A DNA stretch of 64,000 nt from Luteolibacter sp. Y139 (lineage in GTDB: Bacteria > Verrucomicrobiota > Verrucomicrobiia > Verrucomicrobiales > Akkermansiaceae): NCBI RefSeq assembly GCF_038066715.1, contig NZ_JBBUKT010000005.1:372001-436000 (forward strand), given 5' to 3'. Of the stretch, positions 25,680 to 33,905 are shown one piece after another (within the stretch, counting starts at the first letter, position 1; each line of letters opens with the position of its first letter). The position numbers and the translations under genes are program-made. Below the pieces are notes generated by a model. That model searched no databases. It was not told the DNA's origin and saw only the letters and a list, made by a program, of their open reading frames with translations.

Positions 25680-27389
25680 TCAATTCCCCAGCCGCTGGGC
25701 GAGGTCATCCAGGACGCTGTCGAGTTGCTTGGCGGGGGCGATGCGCTGGGGGTCGTCGAAGCCGACCCAGATGGCGGTGGAGCCTTTGGGGCCGAGGCGG
25801 GCGAGCCAGGCGTCGCGGCCGGAGCCGGTGGCGCCGGCTTGGACGCGGGTGCCGGATTCCTTGTCCAAAAGGTCGGCGGCTTCCTTGGCTGCTTGTTTGC
25901 CGATGGCCGGGGTGGTGCTCGGGGCGGCGGTGTAGAGGACCTTGCCGTCCGGGGCGGTGATGCTCTGGATCAAGTAGGGCTTCGGGCGCTGGCCGGCATT
26001 GCCGAGGGTGGCGAGGCCGGTGGCGAGTTCCAGCGGGGTGGCGGCGGCGCTGCCGCGGAAGAGGTCTTCGGTTTCGAGGAAGGGGCCGGTGATGCCGCAG
26101 CGCTTGGCGATGCGGATGGTTTCCTTCGGGCCGATCTGGCGGCCGGTCTGGACGGGCTTGCCGGGGAGCACGAGGCGACCGCGTTCGGCGGCGGCGGCGG
26201 CGACCCATGGGGAGAAGGCGGAGCCGAGGTCGCGGCGGGCGCCGATGGTGCGGTCGTAGCGCGAGTCGAGGTAATCGCGGCCGCCGACGAGTGCGAGGAT
26301 GGCACCGGTCTTCGTCTCCAGGGTGACGGCGGCGCATTGGAGATACTGCGGCTCGGCGCCTTGCTGGTGTTTCTCGTGGGTGGGGTATTCCCAGCCCTTG
26401 GATTGCTCGATGTTTCGCAGCGATTCGGAAAGGTCGGTCTCAAGCCGCGTTTGCCAGCCGGCATCGAGCGTCGAGCGCACGGTGAGGCCGCCGTCGCGGA
26501 TGTCCACGTCGTCGAGGATGGTCTGGAGTTCCTTCTGGATCGCTTCGAGGGCGTAGGAGCGTTCGGCACCGCGCTGCTCCTGGGGCACCAGCTTGATCGG
26601 CATCGCCTTCACTCGCGCGACGTCGGCGTCGTTGATGAGGCCCATCGCCTTCATGCGGGCGAGCGTCTGCGACTGTTGCTCGCGGGCGGCATCGAGATTG
26701 CGGAAGGGCGAGAAGATGTGCGGGCCGCGGATGATGCCGACGAGCATCGCGCTTTCGGCTTCATTGAGCTGCGACGTTTGTTTGCCGAAGTAGGTGCGCG
26801 CCGCTTGCTCGATGCCGTGGCAACCGGCACCGAAATAGATGCGGTTCAGGTAATTCGCGAGGATCTCGTCCTTCGAGTAGCGCGACTCAAGCCGTAGCGT
26901 CAGCGCGATCTCCAGCAGCTTGCGGTTGATCGATTTCTCGCGGATTTCGAAGGTATTCCGCGCGAGCTGCATGCTGAGCGTGGATGCGCCCTGGGCCATG
27001 CCGCCGCGTTTGACATTCTCCACGGCCGCGCGAGCAAGACCGCGGACATCGACGCCGCTGTGTTCGAAAAAGCGGGCATCCTCGCGGGCACGCAGGGCAT
27101 TGACGAGGAAGTTGGGAATGTCGGCGCGGGTGATCAGGCGGCGGCTGTTAGGTCCGCCGCTGCCCATCTCCTTGCCATTGCGATCATAGATGGCGGTATG
27201 CGCCGGCATCTTCGCGACTTCGGCGAGGTCGAACCGCGAGGCCTTCGAGAAATAGAACAGCGCGACCATCAGGCCGAGCGTGCCGCCGATGACGCCGGTC
27301 CACAGCAGCCACTTCATCGACGTGCGCAGCCAACCCGGCATCCAGGCCAGCCAGGCCGGGGTTCTGCGGATCGGTCGCCAAGTGGACAT
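25680..27389 (-). CDS. Class A penicillin-binding protein with degenerate transpeptidase domain
   Basis: 569 residues. One N-terminal membrane helix (~28-48), then a GT51 glycosyltransferase that looks intact: AREDARFFEHSGVD (Glu103 region), QGASTLSMQLARN (134-145), RYSKDEILANYLNRIYFG. The transpeptidase part has lost its catalytic set: SxxK reads Ser390-Ala-Phe-Ser393 (no Lys), no SxN motif is visible, and KTG reads ATG (520-522). It is also shorter than the 808-residue neighbour. Inference: it polymerises glycan strands but cannot cross-link, or is structural. Encoded 43 bp downstream of an intact paralog and directly before fic. Confidence 0.88.
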   Translation of the reverse strand: MSTWRPIRRTPAWLAWMPGWLRTSMKWLLWTGVIGGTLGLMVALFYFSKASRFDLAEVAKMPAHTAIYDRNGKEMGSGGPNSRRLITRADIPNFLVNALRAREDARFFEHSGVDVRGLARAAVENVKRGGMAQGASTLSMQLARNTFEIREKSINRKLLEIALTLRLESRYSKDEILANYLNRIYFGAGCHGIEQAARTYFGKQTSQLNEAESAMLVGIIRGPHIFSPFRNLDAAREQQSQTLARMKAMGLINDADVARVKAMPIKLVPQEQRGAERSYALEAIQKELQTILDDVDIRDGGLTVRSTLDAGWQTRLETDLSESLRNIEQSKGWEYPTHEKHQQGAEPQYLQCAAVTLETKTGAILALVGGRDYLDSRYDRTIGARRDLGSAFSPWVAAAAAERGRLVLPGKPVQTGRQIGPKETIRIAKRCGITGPFLETEDLFRGSAAATPLELATGLATLGNAGQRPKPYLIQSITAPDGKVLYTAAPSTTPAIGKQAAKEAADLLDKESGTRVQAGATGSGRDAWLARLGPKGSTAIWVGFDDPQRIAPAKQLDSVLDDLAQRLGN

Positions 27390-27432
27390 AAGGGGAGACG
27401 GAAGACTTCAAGACGCTAGACCAGACTGATGG

Positions 27433-29859
27433 CTAGCGGCCTTGGCTTTCGGGGACGGGGATGGCTTTTTGAATCACGGGCTCGCCTTCATCGACCGGGA
27501 TGGCCTTGGGGATCTCGATTTCCTCTTCATCGAGGATCGGTGAGTCGTCAGACACCGGCTGGGCCTTTGGAGGACGGTTGGACGTGGTGGCCTCTGGCAC
27601 CTCGCCGTCGAGAGGGATGGCCTTCGCCGGGTGATCGGGGCAGAGATCGTTTTCGGCAGGCACCATGTCCTTCGGGACGTTGTCGGTATAGGCCTCTTGG
27701 GCGGCTTCGCAGCCGGCGGTGGCACGCTTGCCGGAGCTGCGGCAGAGGCGGCACTCGACGAAGGAAAGCTGTGACTTCAGGCCCTCCGCCTTGTAGCCGA
27801 GCTTGTCGGCGGTCTTCATGACTTCCACCCACACGGGCAGGGCGAGGGTTGCGCCGTAGCCCTTTTCGATGGTCTTCTTCGGCGTATCCAGGCCGACCCA
27901 GACGGCGCAGGTGATGCTGGAGGTGTAGCCGGCGAACCATGCGTCCTTGTAGTCATTGGTGGTGCCGGTCTTGCCACCGCAGTCCTTGTTAAAGCCAAGG
28001 CTCTTGATGGCGGCCGCGGTGCCGCGGGTGGTGACCTCGTGCAGGATGTTAGAGACGCTCCAGGCCGGGCCCTTGCTGACGGCTTCGTAGGAGATGTAAG
28101 GCGAGTCACCTTTCTCCGGCCACACCACGTTGCCATTGCGATCGCGGATCTCCTTGATCAGGCGCGGAGCGTAGCGGACGCCGCAATTCGGAAAGACCGT
28201 GTAGGCCGAAGCCACTTCGTAGGTGCTGGCTTCCCATGCACCGAGGAAGGACGTCGGCAGCTTCGGCATCGGGGTCTCGAAGCCGACGGAAAGGGCGACG
28301 TCCGCGACCTTGTCGATGCCGGCGCGATTGCCGACGCGCACGGACATGGTATTGCGCGATCGGATCAAGCCGGTGGAAGCGGGAAGGTAACCGCCGAATT
28401 TGCCGTCGGAGTTGTGCGGATGCCAGGCGCCCGCGCCGCGGATTTCGCCGCGCGAGATCGGACCATCGTCAATCAGGGTATCCGGGCGGATGCCACTTTC
28501 GAAGCCGGCGAGGTAGACGAAGGGCTTGAAGACCGAACCGATCTGCCGCTTGCCTTGCAGGGCGCGGTTGAACTTCGACTCGTCGGCATTGCGACCGCCG
28601 ACAATGGCGAGCACGGCACCGGTGAGGTTCTCGATGGCGACCACGCTGCCCTGGAGATATTGGGGCTGGGTCTTCTTGTCGATGGGCAGCGCGTTCCATG
28701 CGGCGCGCGTCTGGTGATCGTAGCCGGGCCGCCGCTCGATCTCCCGCAGCTTCGCATCCAGTGCTTCCTCGGCCTTCTTCTGAATCAAGTGATCGATGGT
28801 GGTGGTGATCTGGAGTCCGCCGAGCTCGATGTTCTCTTCTTCCAGGATGCGCTCGAGTTCGCGGCGGATCGCATCCATCGCGTAGCTATCGTGGAAGATG
28901 CGTCGCCACTCCGGGCGGATGGAAATGGGCTCCTTCTTCGCGGCTTCGGCTTGGTCCGCCTTGATGAAGCCTTCCGAGACCATGCGATCGAGCACGGTGT
29001 TCCGTTCGCGGATGGCCTTGTCGATGTCCTTGAAAGGGGAGAAGGCATTCGGGCCGCGGACGATGCCGGCGAGCAGTGCGGACTCGGAGAGGGTGAGGTC
29101 CTTCGCGGATTTCTCGAAGTAAGTGCGCGAGGCTTCCTCGATGCCGCGGACCTGGTGGCCCCAGAAAATCCGGTTCAGGTAGTGCTGGAGGATTTCCTCC
29201 TTCGAGTAGGTCGACTCGATGCGGTAGGAGACGGCGGTTTCCAGCAGCTTGCGATCGAGCTCCTGGATCTTCGGCGAGAAATCGAGAAGCGAGGCTTTCA
29301 GCGCGAAGCTATTCCGCGCGAGCTGCATGGTCAGGGTGGAGGCACCCTGGGCGGCGCCGCCGCGGACGAAATTTTCCTTCACCGCGCGCCCTACGCCGAT
29401 CCAGTCGACGCCGCCGTGGGTGTAGAAGCGTTTGTCCTCGCGGGCCAGGATGGCGAAAATGAAGTCCTGGGCGACCTCGGAGACCTTGATCACGTCGCGT
29501 TTCTCGCCGTGGATGCGGCCGAGTTCCTCGCCGCGGCGGTCGAAAACGACGGTCCGCTCGGGCATTTCCGCGACCTTCGCCATGTCGTAGGGACGGGCGC
29601 GGACGAAATAAAATCCGGCCATGGCGAGACCTGCGTAAAGTCCCGCGATCAGTGGGTCGCCGAGGAGCCGGATCGGGACGCGGAGGAACTTCGGCAGGGG
29701 AGAAATGAGGCCGTGGAAGATTAAAAACGGCCAGAAAAGGATCACGGAACCAAGTCCGACGGGCTTTCGGGCCGGTTCGGTCTTCTTGCGGTTGGACGAG
29801 CGCTTATCGGAGAATTTTCCGGTTGGGCTGCCGGGGTCCTTCGGGGATGATTTCGGCAT
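27433..29859 (-). CDS. Class A penicillin-binding protein 1 (bifunctional)
   Basis: 808 residues. Basic cytoplasmic tail, membrane helix near 69-87, GT51 domain (AREDKRFYTHGGVDW with Glu141; QGASTLTMQLARN 171-183; YSKEEILQHYLNRIFWG), then a complete transpeptidase: SxxK at Ser442-Lys445 (GSVFKPF), SxN at 501-503 (SRN), KTG at 630-632. Polymerises and cross-links peptidoglycan. The C-terminal ~140 residues hold four Cys in a small cluster (VECRLCRSSGKRATAGC) and a Pro/Glu-rich tail with repeated KAIPV/KAIPL words, probably disordered. First gene of the leftward PBP-PBP-fic set. Confidence 0.93.
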   Translation of the reverse strand: MPKSSPKDPGSPTGKFSDKRSSNRKKTEPARKPVGLGSVILFWPFLIFHGLISPLPKFLRVPIRLLGDPLIAGLYAGLAMAGFYFVRARPYDMAKVAEMPERTVVFDRRGEELGRIHGEKRDVIKVSEVAQDFIFAILAREDKRFYTHGGVDWIGVGRAVKENFVRGGAAQGASTLTMQLARNSFALKASLLDFSPKIQELDRKLLETAVSYRIESTYSKEEILQHYLNRIFWGHQVRGIEEASRTYFEKSAKDLTLSESALLAGIVRGPNAFSPFKDIDKAIRERNTVLDRMVSEGFIKADQAEAAKKEPISIRPEWRRIFHDSYAMDAIRRELERILEEENIELGGLQITTTIDHLIQKKAEEALDAKLREIERRPGYDHQTRAAWNALPIDKKTQPQYLQGSVVAIENLTGAVLAIVGGRNADESKFNRALQGKRQIGSVFKPFVYLAGFESGIRPDTLIDDGPISRGEIRGAGAWHPHNSDGKFGGYLPASTGLIRSRNTMSVRVGNRAGIDKVADVALSVGFETPMPKLPTSFLGAWEASTYEVASAYTVFPNCGVRYAPRLIKEIRDRNGNVVWPEKGDSPYISYEAVSKGPAWSVSNILHEVTTRGTAAAIKSLGFNKDCGGKTGTTNDYKDAWFAGYTSSITCAVWVGLDTPKKTIEKGYGATLALPVWVEVMKTADKLGYKAEGLKSQLSFVECRLCRSSGKRATAGCEAAQEAYTDNVPKDMVPAENDLCPDHPAKAIPLDGEVPEATTSNRPPKAQPVSDDSPILDEEEIEIPKAIPVDEGEPVIQKAIPVPESQGR

Positions 29860-29959
29860 GGACGTGGAGAACTTAACGCGGATGGTCCGCGGATGCGAAG
29901 GCGATATCGCACCTCAAACAAAGGTGGGCGAGTGTGTCGCTTTGACGTGTGAGAAAGCG

Positions 29960-30946
29960 ATGAAGCATCCGAGATTTTTCAATGGAGTGGCGGCGGCCGT
30001 TCTGGCTTCCGCCTTGTTGCAACCGGCGTGGTCGCGCGAGCCCGTGGGCTCGATCGAGGACATACGCAAGCTTGAAGGCAAGATCGCAGCCGTAGCGGAG
30101 AAGGCGATGAAATCCACCGTGGCCCTGATTTCCGAGGAAAGCGGGGCTTCCGGGTCGGGCGTCATTACCTCCGCCGACGGACTGATCCTGACCGCGGCCC
30201 ACGTGATCGAGGGCGCGGAGCAGGTGCTGGTCGTCTTCCCGGACGGCAAGCAGGTGAAGGGCAAAGTGCTCGGCGCGAACATGTCGAAGGACATCGGCAT
30301 GGTTCAGATCGAGGAGAAAGGCCCGTGGCCCTTCATTGAGCGCGGGGAATCCAAGCCGCTGGAAGCGGGCGACTGGGTGATCGCGATGGGTCACTCGACG
30401 GGATTCGATCCGGCGCGGACTCCGCCGGTGCGATTCGGCTCGGTGGTTTCGGACGGCCCCGGGAATTTCCTGACGACGGATTGCACGCTGATCGGCGGTG
30501 ATTCCGGCGGTCCGCTGTTCGACCTGAATGGCAAGATCGTGGGGATCAATTCCTCGATCGGTGATGCCCTGAAGAATAACAACCACGCGGGAGTGGATGG
30601 TTTCAAAGAGGACTGGGACCGGCTGATCGCGGGGGAAGTCTGGGGCCAGCTCCAGATGGACCCGATGTCGAATCCGGAGCGAGCCGTCATGGGTATCGAG
30701 CTCGGGTCGCAGGTCCGTGGTGGCGGGATCGTCATTTCCGGCGTGAGCGAGCATGCGTCGAAGGCAGGCATCCGCCCGGGTGACATTCTCCAGAGTGTGG
30801 AGGACAAGCAGGTGCGCGATGGCCGCGCGCTGCAGATCTTCCTCGCGAAGAAGCAGGCGGGCGACAAGGTCAAGATCGGCATCTTGCGCGCGGACAAGCC
30901 GCTCAAGCTGGAGATCGAATTGAAGCAAAAGAACCAGATCCGCTGA
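29960..30946 (+). CDS. HtrA/DegP-like trypsin-fold serine protease with PDZ domain
   Basis: 328 residues from the ATG at 29960, which starts a clear signal peptide (MKHPRFFNGVAAAVLASALLQPAWS). The catalytic triad is visible: His81 (LTAAHVIEG), Asp111 (SKDIGMVQI), Ser182 (GGDSGGPLFD). One PDZ domain follows at about 240-325 (GGGIVISGVSEHASKAGIRPGDILQSVED). Periplasmic quality-control or regulatory protease (family knowledge). Divergent from the PBP operon; its start lies ~100 bp from that of the PBP. Followed 60 bp later by a related but degenerate gene. Confidence 0.9.
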   Translation: MKHPRFFNGVAAAVLASALLQPAWSREPVGSIEDIRKLEGKIAAVAEKAMKSTVALISEESGASGSGVITSADGLILTAAHVIEGAEQVLVVFPDGKQVKGKVLGANMSKDIGMVQIEEKGPWPFIERGESKPLEAGDWVIAMGHSTGFDPARTPPVRFGSVVSDGPGNFLTTDCTLIGGDSGGPLFDLNGKIVGINSSIGDALKNNNHAGVDGFKEDWDRLIAGEVWGQLQMDPMSNPERAVMGIELGSQVRGGGIVISGVSEHASKAGIRPGDILQSVEDKQVRDGRALQIFLAKKQAGDKVKIGILRADKPLKLEIELKQKNQIR

Positions 30947-31005
30947 GCCTGAATCTGAATCTTAAATTTAGTCCGAACCGGAACCTTTTTCATCTTCGTC
31001 CCATT

Positions 31006-32256
31006 ATGAGAACCAGTCTTCTTGCGACCGCATTTCACGCCGCCCTGGTGGCCGGCGCGTTCGCCCAGGGCCGCGGCGAGGTGCCGCTGATGCGCCCGGA
31101 GGAAGCGGAAACGGTGCAGCGCCAGTCGATGGAATTCATCGACGCGGTGCGCCCGTCCGTCCGCCCCGTGGTCCCGTCCACGCTATGGGTGTGGGCGGAT
31201 ACCGGCTATGGCCTGCGCTCGGTGGCCTACGGCACCGTCGTCCAAGACGGCACCAAGGCGCTGACCAAGTGGAGTGAGATCGCGATGACCCGCGGCCCGA
31301 TCAAGGTCGTGGGTGGCGATGGCACCACGGCAACGGCCACCGTGATCGGTGTCTATCAGGAGGAGGACCTGGCCCTGCTCCAACTGAAGGGTGCGAGCTA
31401 TCCGGCGGTGAAGCTGACGGATCGCGAAGCGCCGAAGCTGGGCCATTTCCTGATCGCCGCATCGCCGGATGACACGCCGGTGAGCGTGGGGGTGGTGGCG
31501 GTCGAGGCGCGTTCCTTGCGCGAAAAGGACCAGGCATTCCTGGGCGTGATCGCGAATACCGATCCGCCAGCGAAGGGCCTGAAGATCGAGGATGTCGAGA
31601 AGGGCAGCGCTGCAGCCCTTGCGGGTCTTGAGAGCGGCGACCGCATCCTTGCGCTCAATGGCCGCACGGTGACCAATCTGGTGGAGCTGAAGTCGGTGCT
31701 ATCCGGTTTTCACCCGGGGGATAAGATCGCGATCCGGTATCTCCGCAAGGGTGCCGAGGCGACCGCCAATGCCGAGCTCAAGGAGCGGAACGTGGACTAC
31801 CCGGAGATTCCGAATGGCCGCCTGCGCCAGATGGAGCGGATGGGCGCGGATGAAAAAGGCCTGAGTCTGGTGCATGAGGGATTTCCCAGCGTGATTCAGA
31901 CCGACCTGCGCGTCGGCCGCGAGCAATGCGGCGGGCCGGTGGTGGATCTGGATGGCAATGTCGTGGGAATCGGGATCGCGCGTGCGGACCGTACGCGGAG
32001 TTTTGTGATTCCGGCGAAGCATGTGATCGATCTGTTGTCACGCGAGCCGGTTTCCCCCGAGGTCGCCCAAGCGGCGATGGAGGAGGAAGAGCAGGCGAGA
32101 CAGCGGCAGGTGGGTCAGAACATGCCACCGCAGCAGCGGGTTCCGCGCGCGGTGCCAGCGCCACCGGGGGCGGCGGAGAATCTGCGGCATCACCTGGAGG
32201 AAATGGAGAAGCTGATGGACCGGATGCGGGCGGAGATGGATGGGCTGGATGAGTGA
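31006..32256 (+). CDS. Inactive-looking HtrA-like protein with internal PDZ domain
   Basis: 416 residues with a signal peptide ([22 protein letters not shown]). A trypsin-like first lobe (residues ~60-175) lacks the catalytic His: the region reads TKWSEIAM. An Asp remains at 121 (EEDLALLQL). A PDZ domain sits at ~178-260 ([20 protein letters not shown]), and only then comes the serine-region motif, as [18 protein letters not shown] with Cys308 in place of Ser. So the PDZ interrupts the protease fold and two of three triad residues are changed. The C-terminus is Glu/Gln/Pro-rich with a helical Met/Glu end. Probably a binding or regulatory partner of the active protease before it (inference). 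Confidence 0.8.
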   Translation: MRTSLLATAFHAALVAGAFAQGRGEVPLMRPEEAETVQRQSMEFIDAVRPSVRPVVPSTLWVWADTGYGLRSVAYGTVVQDGTKALTKWSEIAMTRGPIKVVGGDGTTATATVIGVYQEEDLALLQLKGASYPAVKLTDREAPKLGHFLIAASPDDTPVSVGVVAVEARSLREKDQAFLGVIANTDPPAKGLKIEDVEKGSAAALAGLESGDRILALNGRTVTNLVELKSVLSGFHPGDKIAIRYLRKGAEATANAELKERNVDYPEIPNGRLRQMERMGADEKGLSLVHEGFPSVIQTDLRVGREQCGGPVVDLDGNVVGIGIARADRTRSFVIPAKHVIDLLSREPVSPEVAQAAMEEEEQARQRQVGQNMPPQQRVPRAVPAPPGAAENLRHHLEEMEKLMDRMRAEMDGLDE

Positions 32257-32290
32257 TCCAATGTGCTTCGCTTCGTGAGCAACAGGTAGA

Positions 32291-32382
32291 GTTCTTCAGG
32301 GCCAACGGCCCACGATTCCTAAGCCCCGGGCAACGCCCGGGGTTTTTCGTGCGTGGGGGATGGCGGCCTGAAGGGCTGCGAT
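32291..32382 (+). repeat. ~90-bp hairpin repeat R1 (terminator-like)
   Basis: Order: cttcagggccaacggcc, agccccgggcaacgcccgggg, tttttcgtgcg, atggcggcctgaaggg. The central stem CCCCGGGC/GCCCGGGG with a 4-nt loop and T5 is an intrinsic terminator for the + strand, right after the HtrA-like gene (stop 32256). Outer arms (cttcagg.. and ..cctgaag) are also complementary. Confidence 0.85.
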
Positions 32383-32461
32383 ATGGGTGCGGTTTGTCTT
32401 CTAACCAAGGCCGGAAATGGGGTTCCACAATCCCTGCAGATTTACGATTGTGACATCCACG

Positions 32462-32914
32462 ATGCCACAATCGCTCTCTCGCATTCTGATCCATTTGGTC
32501 TTCAGCACAAAAAACCGGGAACCTGCTCTATCAACCGCACTTCAGGCCGAGCTTCATCCCTATCTTGCGGGAACATTGGACAGTATGGATTGCCCGTCTT
32601 TGCGCGTGGGTGGAGTCGGGGATCACGTGCACATGCTATTCGGCCTTTCACGCACCAAAACGATTGCTGAGGTCGTCGAGGCGGTGAAGACCTCGTCATC
32701 GAAATGGATTAAATCGAAGGACGCGCGATTGTCCTCGTTCCATTGGCAATCCGGTTACGCCGCATTCTCCGTCAGTCAATCCGATGCCGATCAGGTGGTG
32801 GCCTACCTTGCGAATCAGGCGGAGCATCATCGCAAGCGGACGTTCCAGGAGGAATACCGGTTGTTGCTGGAAAAGTATCAGGTGCCGTTCGATGAGCGGT
32901 ACGTTTGGAATTGA
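32462..32914 (+). CDS. IS200/IS605-family Y1 transposase (TnpA, RAYT-like)
   Basis: 150 residues from the ATG at 32462 (MPQSLSRILIHLVFSTKN). HUH single-strand nuclease/transposase: the metal-binding His pair is HVH at 55-57 (VGDHVHMLFGL), and the likely catalytic tyrosine is Tyr115 in QVVAYLANQAEHH, with the conserved Gln119. HWQSGYAAFSVSQSD is the usual family segment before it. It looks intact, with no frameshift or stop. The length fits an IS200-like TnpA, but its flanks are dispersed repeats rather than IS ends. Confidence 0.92.
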   Translation: MPQSLSRILIHLVFSTKNREPALSTALQAELHPYLAGTLDSMDCPSLRVGGVGDHVHMLFGLSRTKTIAEVVEAVKTSSSKWIKSKDARLSSFHWQSGYAAFSVSQSDADQVVAYLANQAEHHRKRTFQEEYRLLLEKYQVPFDERYVWN

Positions 32915-32929
32915 GGGAGCCGCTCACGT

Positions 32930-33020
32930 ATCGCGACCCTTCAGGCCGCCATCCCTGCGCACGAAAAACCCCGGGCGTTGCCCGGGGCTGAGGGATTTCA
33001 GGCCGTTGGCCCTGAAGAAT
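32930..33020 (-). repeat. ~90-bp hairpin repeat R2 (terminator-like)
   Basis: The reverse complement matches R1 nearly base for base through the central stem, the T5 run, tcgtgcg, and the outer cttcagggccaacggcc / atggcggcctgaaggg segments; differences cluster in two ~5-10 bp patches. Oriented as an intrinsic terminator for the leftward hemQ gene (stop at 33076). Confidence 0.85.
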
Positions 33021-33075
33021 GAGCGTAGCGGGTCTCTGTGACTGCGCGGGCCGCGTGGGATTGATCAGCCCCACC

Positions 33076-33903
33076 TCACAAACACACCCGGCGGAACAAC
33101 TCGTCCAGCGGCAGCTGCATGCCGATGTAGAAGTCGCCGAATTCGGCGTAGCGGGCGGAGACTTCGTCGAAGCGCATTTCGTAGACGATCGACTTGATGT
33201 CGATGGTGTCCTTGGCGAGCAGGGTGACGCCCCATTCGTATTCATCGAGGCCGGTGGAGCCGGTGATGAGCTGGAGGATGCGGCCGGAATAGGTGCGGCC
33301 GACGCGGGCGTGGCCACTCATCAATTCGCGGCGTGCTTCGTAGGACAGCGAGTACCAGTTGTCGGCACCGCTGCGGCGCTTGGACATGGGGTAGAAACAG
33401 ATGGCGGGCCAATCCGGCAGCACCGGGTAGAGGCGGTGCTTGAGGTAGTGCGCCATGCGCTCCTCGAATTCCTTCATCGCCTGTTCGAATTCCGCGCTGC
33501 CTTCGGTGAGACCCTTTTCGCCGATCAGGGTTTCGGCGGCGTATTGCGCGGAGGTGGTGGTGTATTCCGAGCTCTCGGTCATCGAGAGATACGAATACGC
33601 TGGGCTGAGGATCTCCGGCCCGAGCGAAAGCGTGAGCTGCTTTTCATAGGCCGTGGCCACTTGCAGGTCCGGCGTAAGGAGCATGAAGCCGATGTCCGCC
33701 TTCGGGGTGGCGATGGCGAAGGTCAGCAGGTGGGTGTCCTTGGTGGCGCGGATTTCCTGGACCAGTTCGGTGAGGCGGGTCTTGGCCGCACGCTTCTCGT
33801 CATCGCCGAGCAGGGACCACTGCGAGTGGTCGATTTGATAGAAGAGGTGCATCACGTGCCAGCCTTCGCGTGACACCAGCGGGGAAACATTCGAATCGGA
33901 CAT
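33076..33903 (-). CDS. hemQ: Coproheme decarboxylase (HemQ/ChdC)
   Basis: 275 residues, chlorite-dismutase superfamily. Last step of the coproporphyrin-dependent haem pathway: decarboxylation of coproheme to haem b. CFYPMSKRR supplies the catalytic Tyr171 and Lys175 (spacing as in characterised enzymes). NWYSLSYEARRELMSGHARVGR carries the proximal haem ligand His198. ITGSTGLDEYEWGVTL and YEMRFDEVSARYAEFGDFYIG are near-signature segments. Supplies haem for the c-type cytochromes assembled by the ResB/CcsA genes in this window. Adjacent (2 bp) to the upstream membrane-protein gene. Confidence 0.95.
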   Translation of the reverse strand: MSDSNVSPLVSREGWHVMHLFYQIDHSQWSLLGDDEKRAAKTRLTELVQEIRATKDTHLLTFAIATPKADIGFMLLTPDLQVATAYEKQLTLSLGPEILSPAYSYLSMTESSEYTTTSAQYAAETLIGEKGLTEGSAEFEQAMKEFEERMAHYLKHRLYPVLPDWPAICFYPMSKRRSGADNWYSLSYEARRELMSGHARVGRTYSGRILQLITGSTGLDEYEWGVTLLAKDTIDIKSIVYEMRFDEVSARYAEFGDFYIGMQLPLDELFRRVCL

Positions 33904-33905
33904 GA

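Larger units (their letters stand above)
32291..33020 (+). mobile_element. REP/RAYT-like locus: Y1 transposase between inverted hairpin repeats
   Basis: An IS200/IS605-type tnpA (32462-32914) sits between two inverted copies (R1 and R2) of a ~90-bp repeat that occurs elsewhere in the window without a transposase. No tnpB/iscB gene and no classical terminal inverted repeats were seen. The layout matches REP-associated tyrosine transposases, in which the transposase is flanked by the repeats it is thought to move. Confidence 0.75.

Noticed and set aside
28039-29724. Long plus-strand open frame opposite the intact PBP gene (similar ones at 25647-26897 and 43808-45346)
   Set aside because: The minus strand encodes complete GT51/transpeptidase or UDP-glucose dehydrogenase motifs. 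The plus frames are Gly/Asp/Ala-rich without motifs and lack credible starts.
32400-33020. A complete IS605 element with an accessory tnpB/iscB nuclease
   Set aside because: No RuvC-type or HNH-type gene lies near; only tnpA and the flanking hairpin repeats are present.
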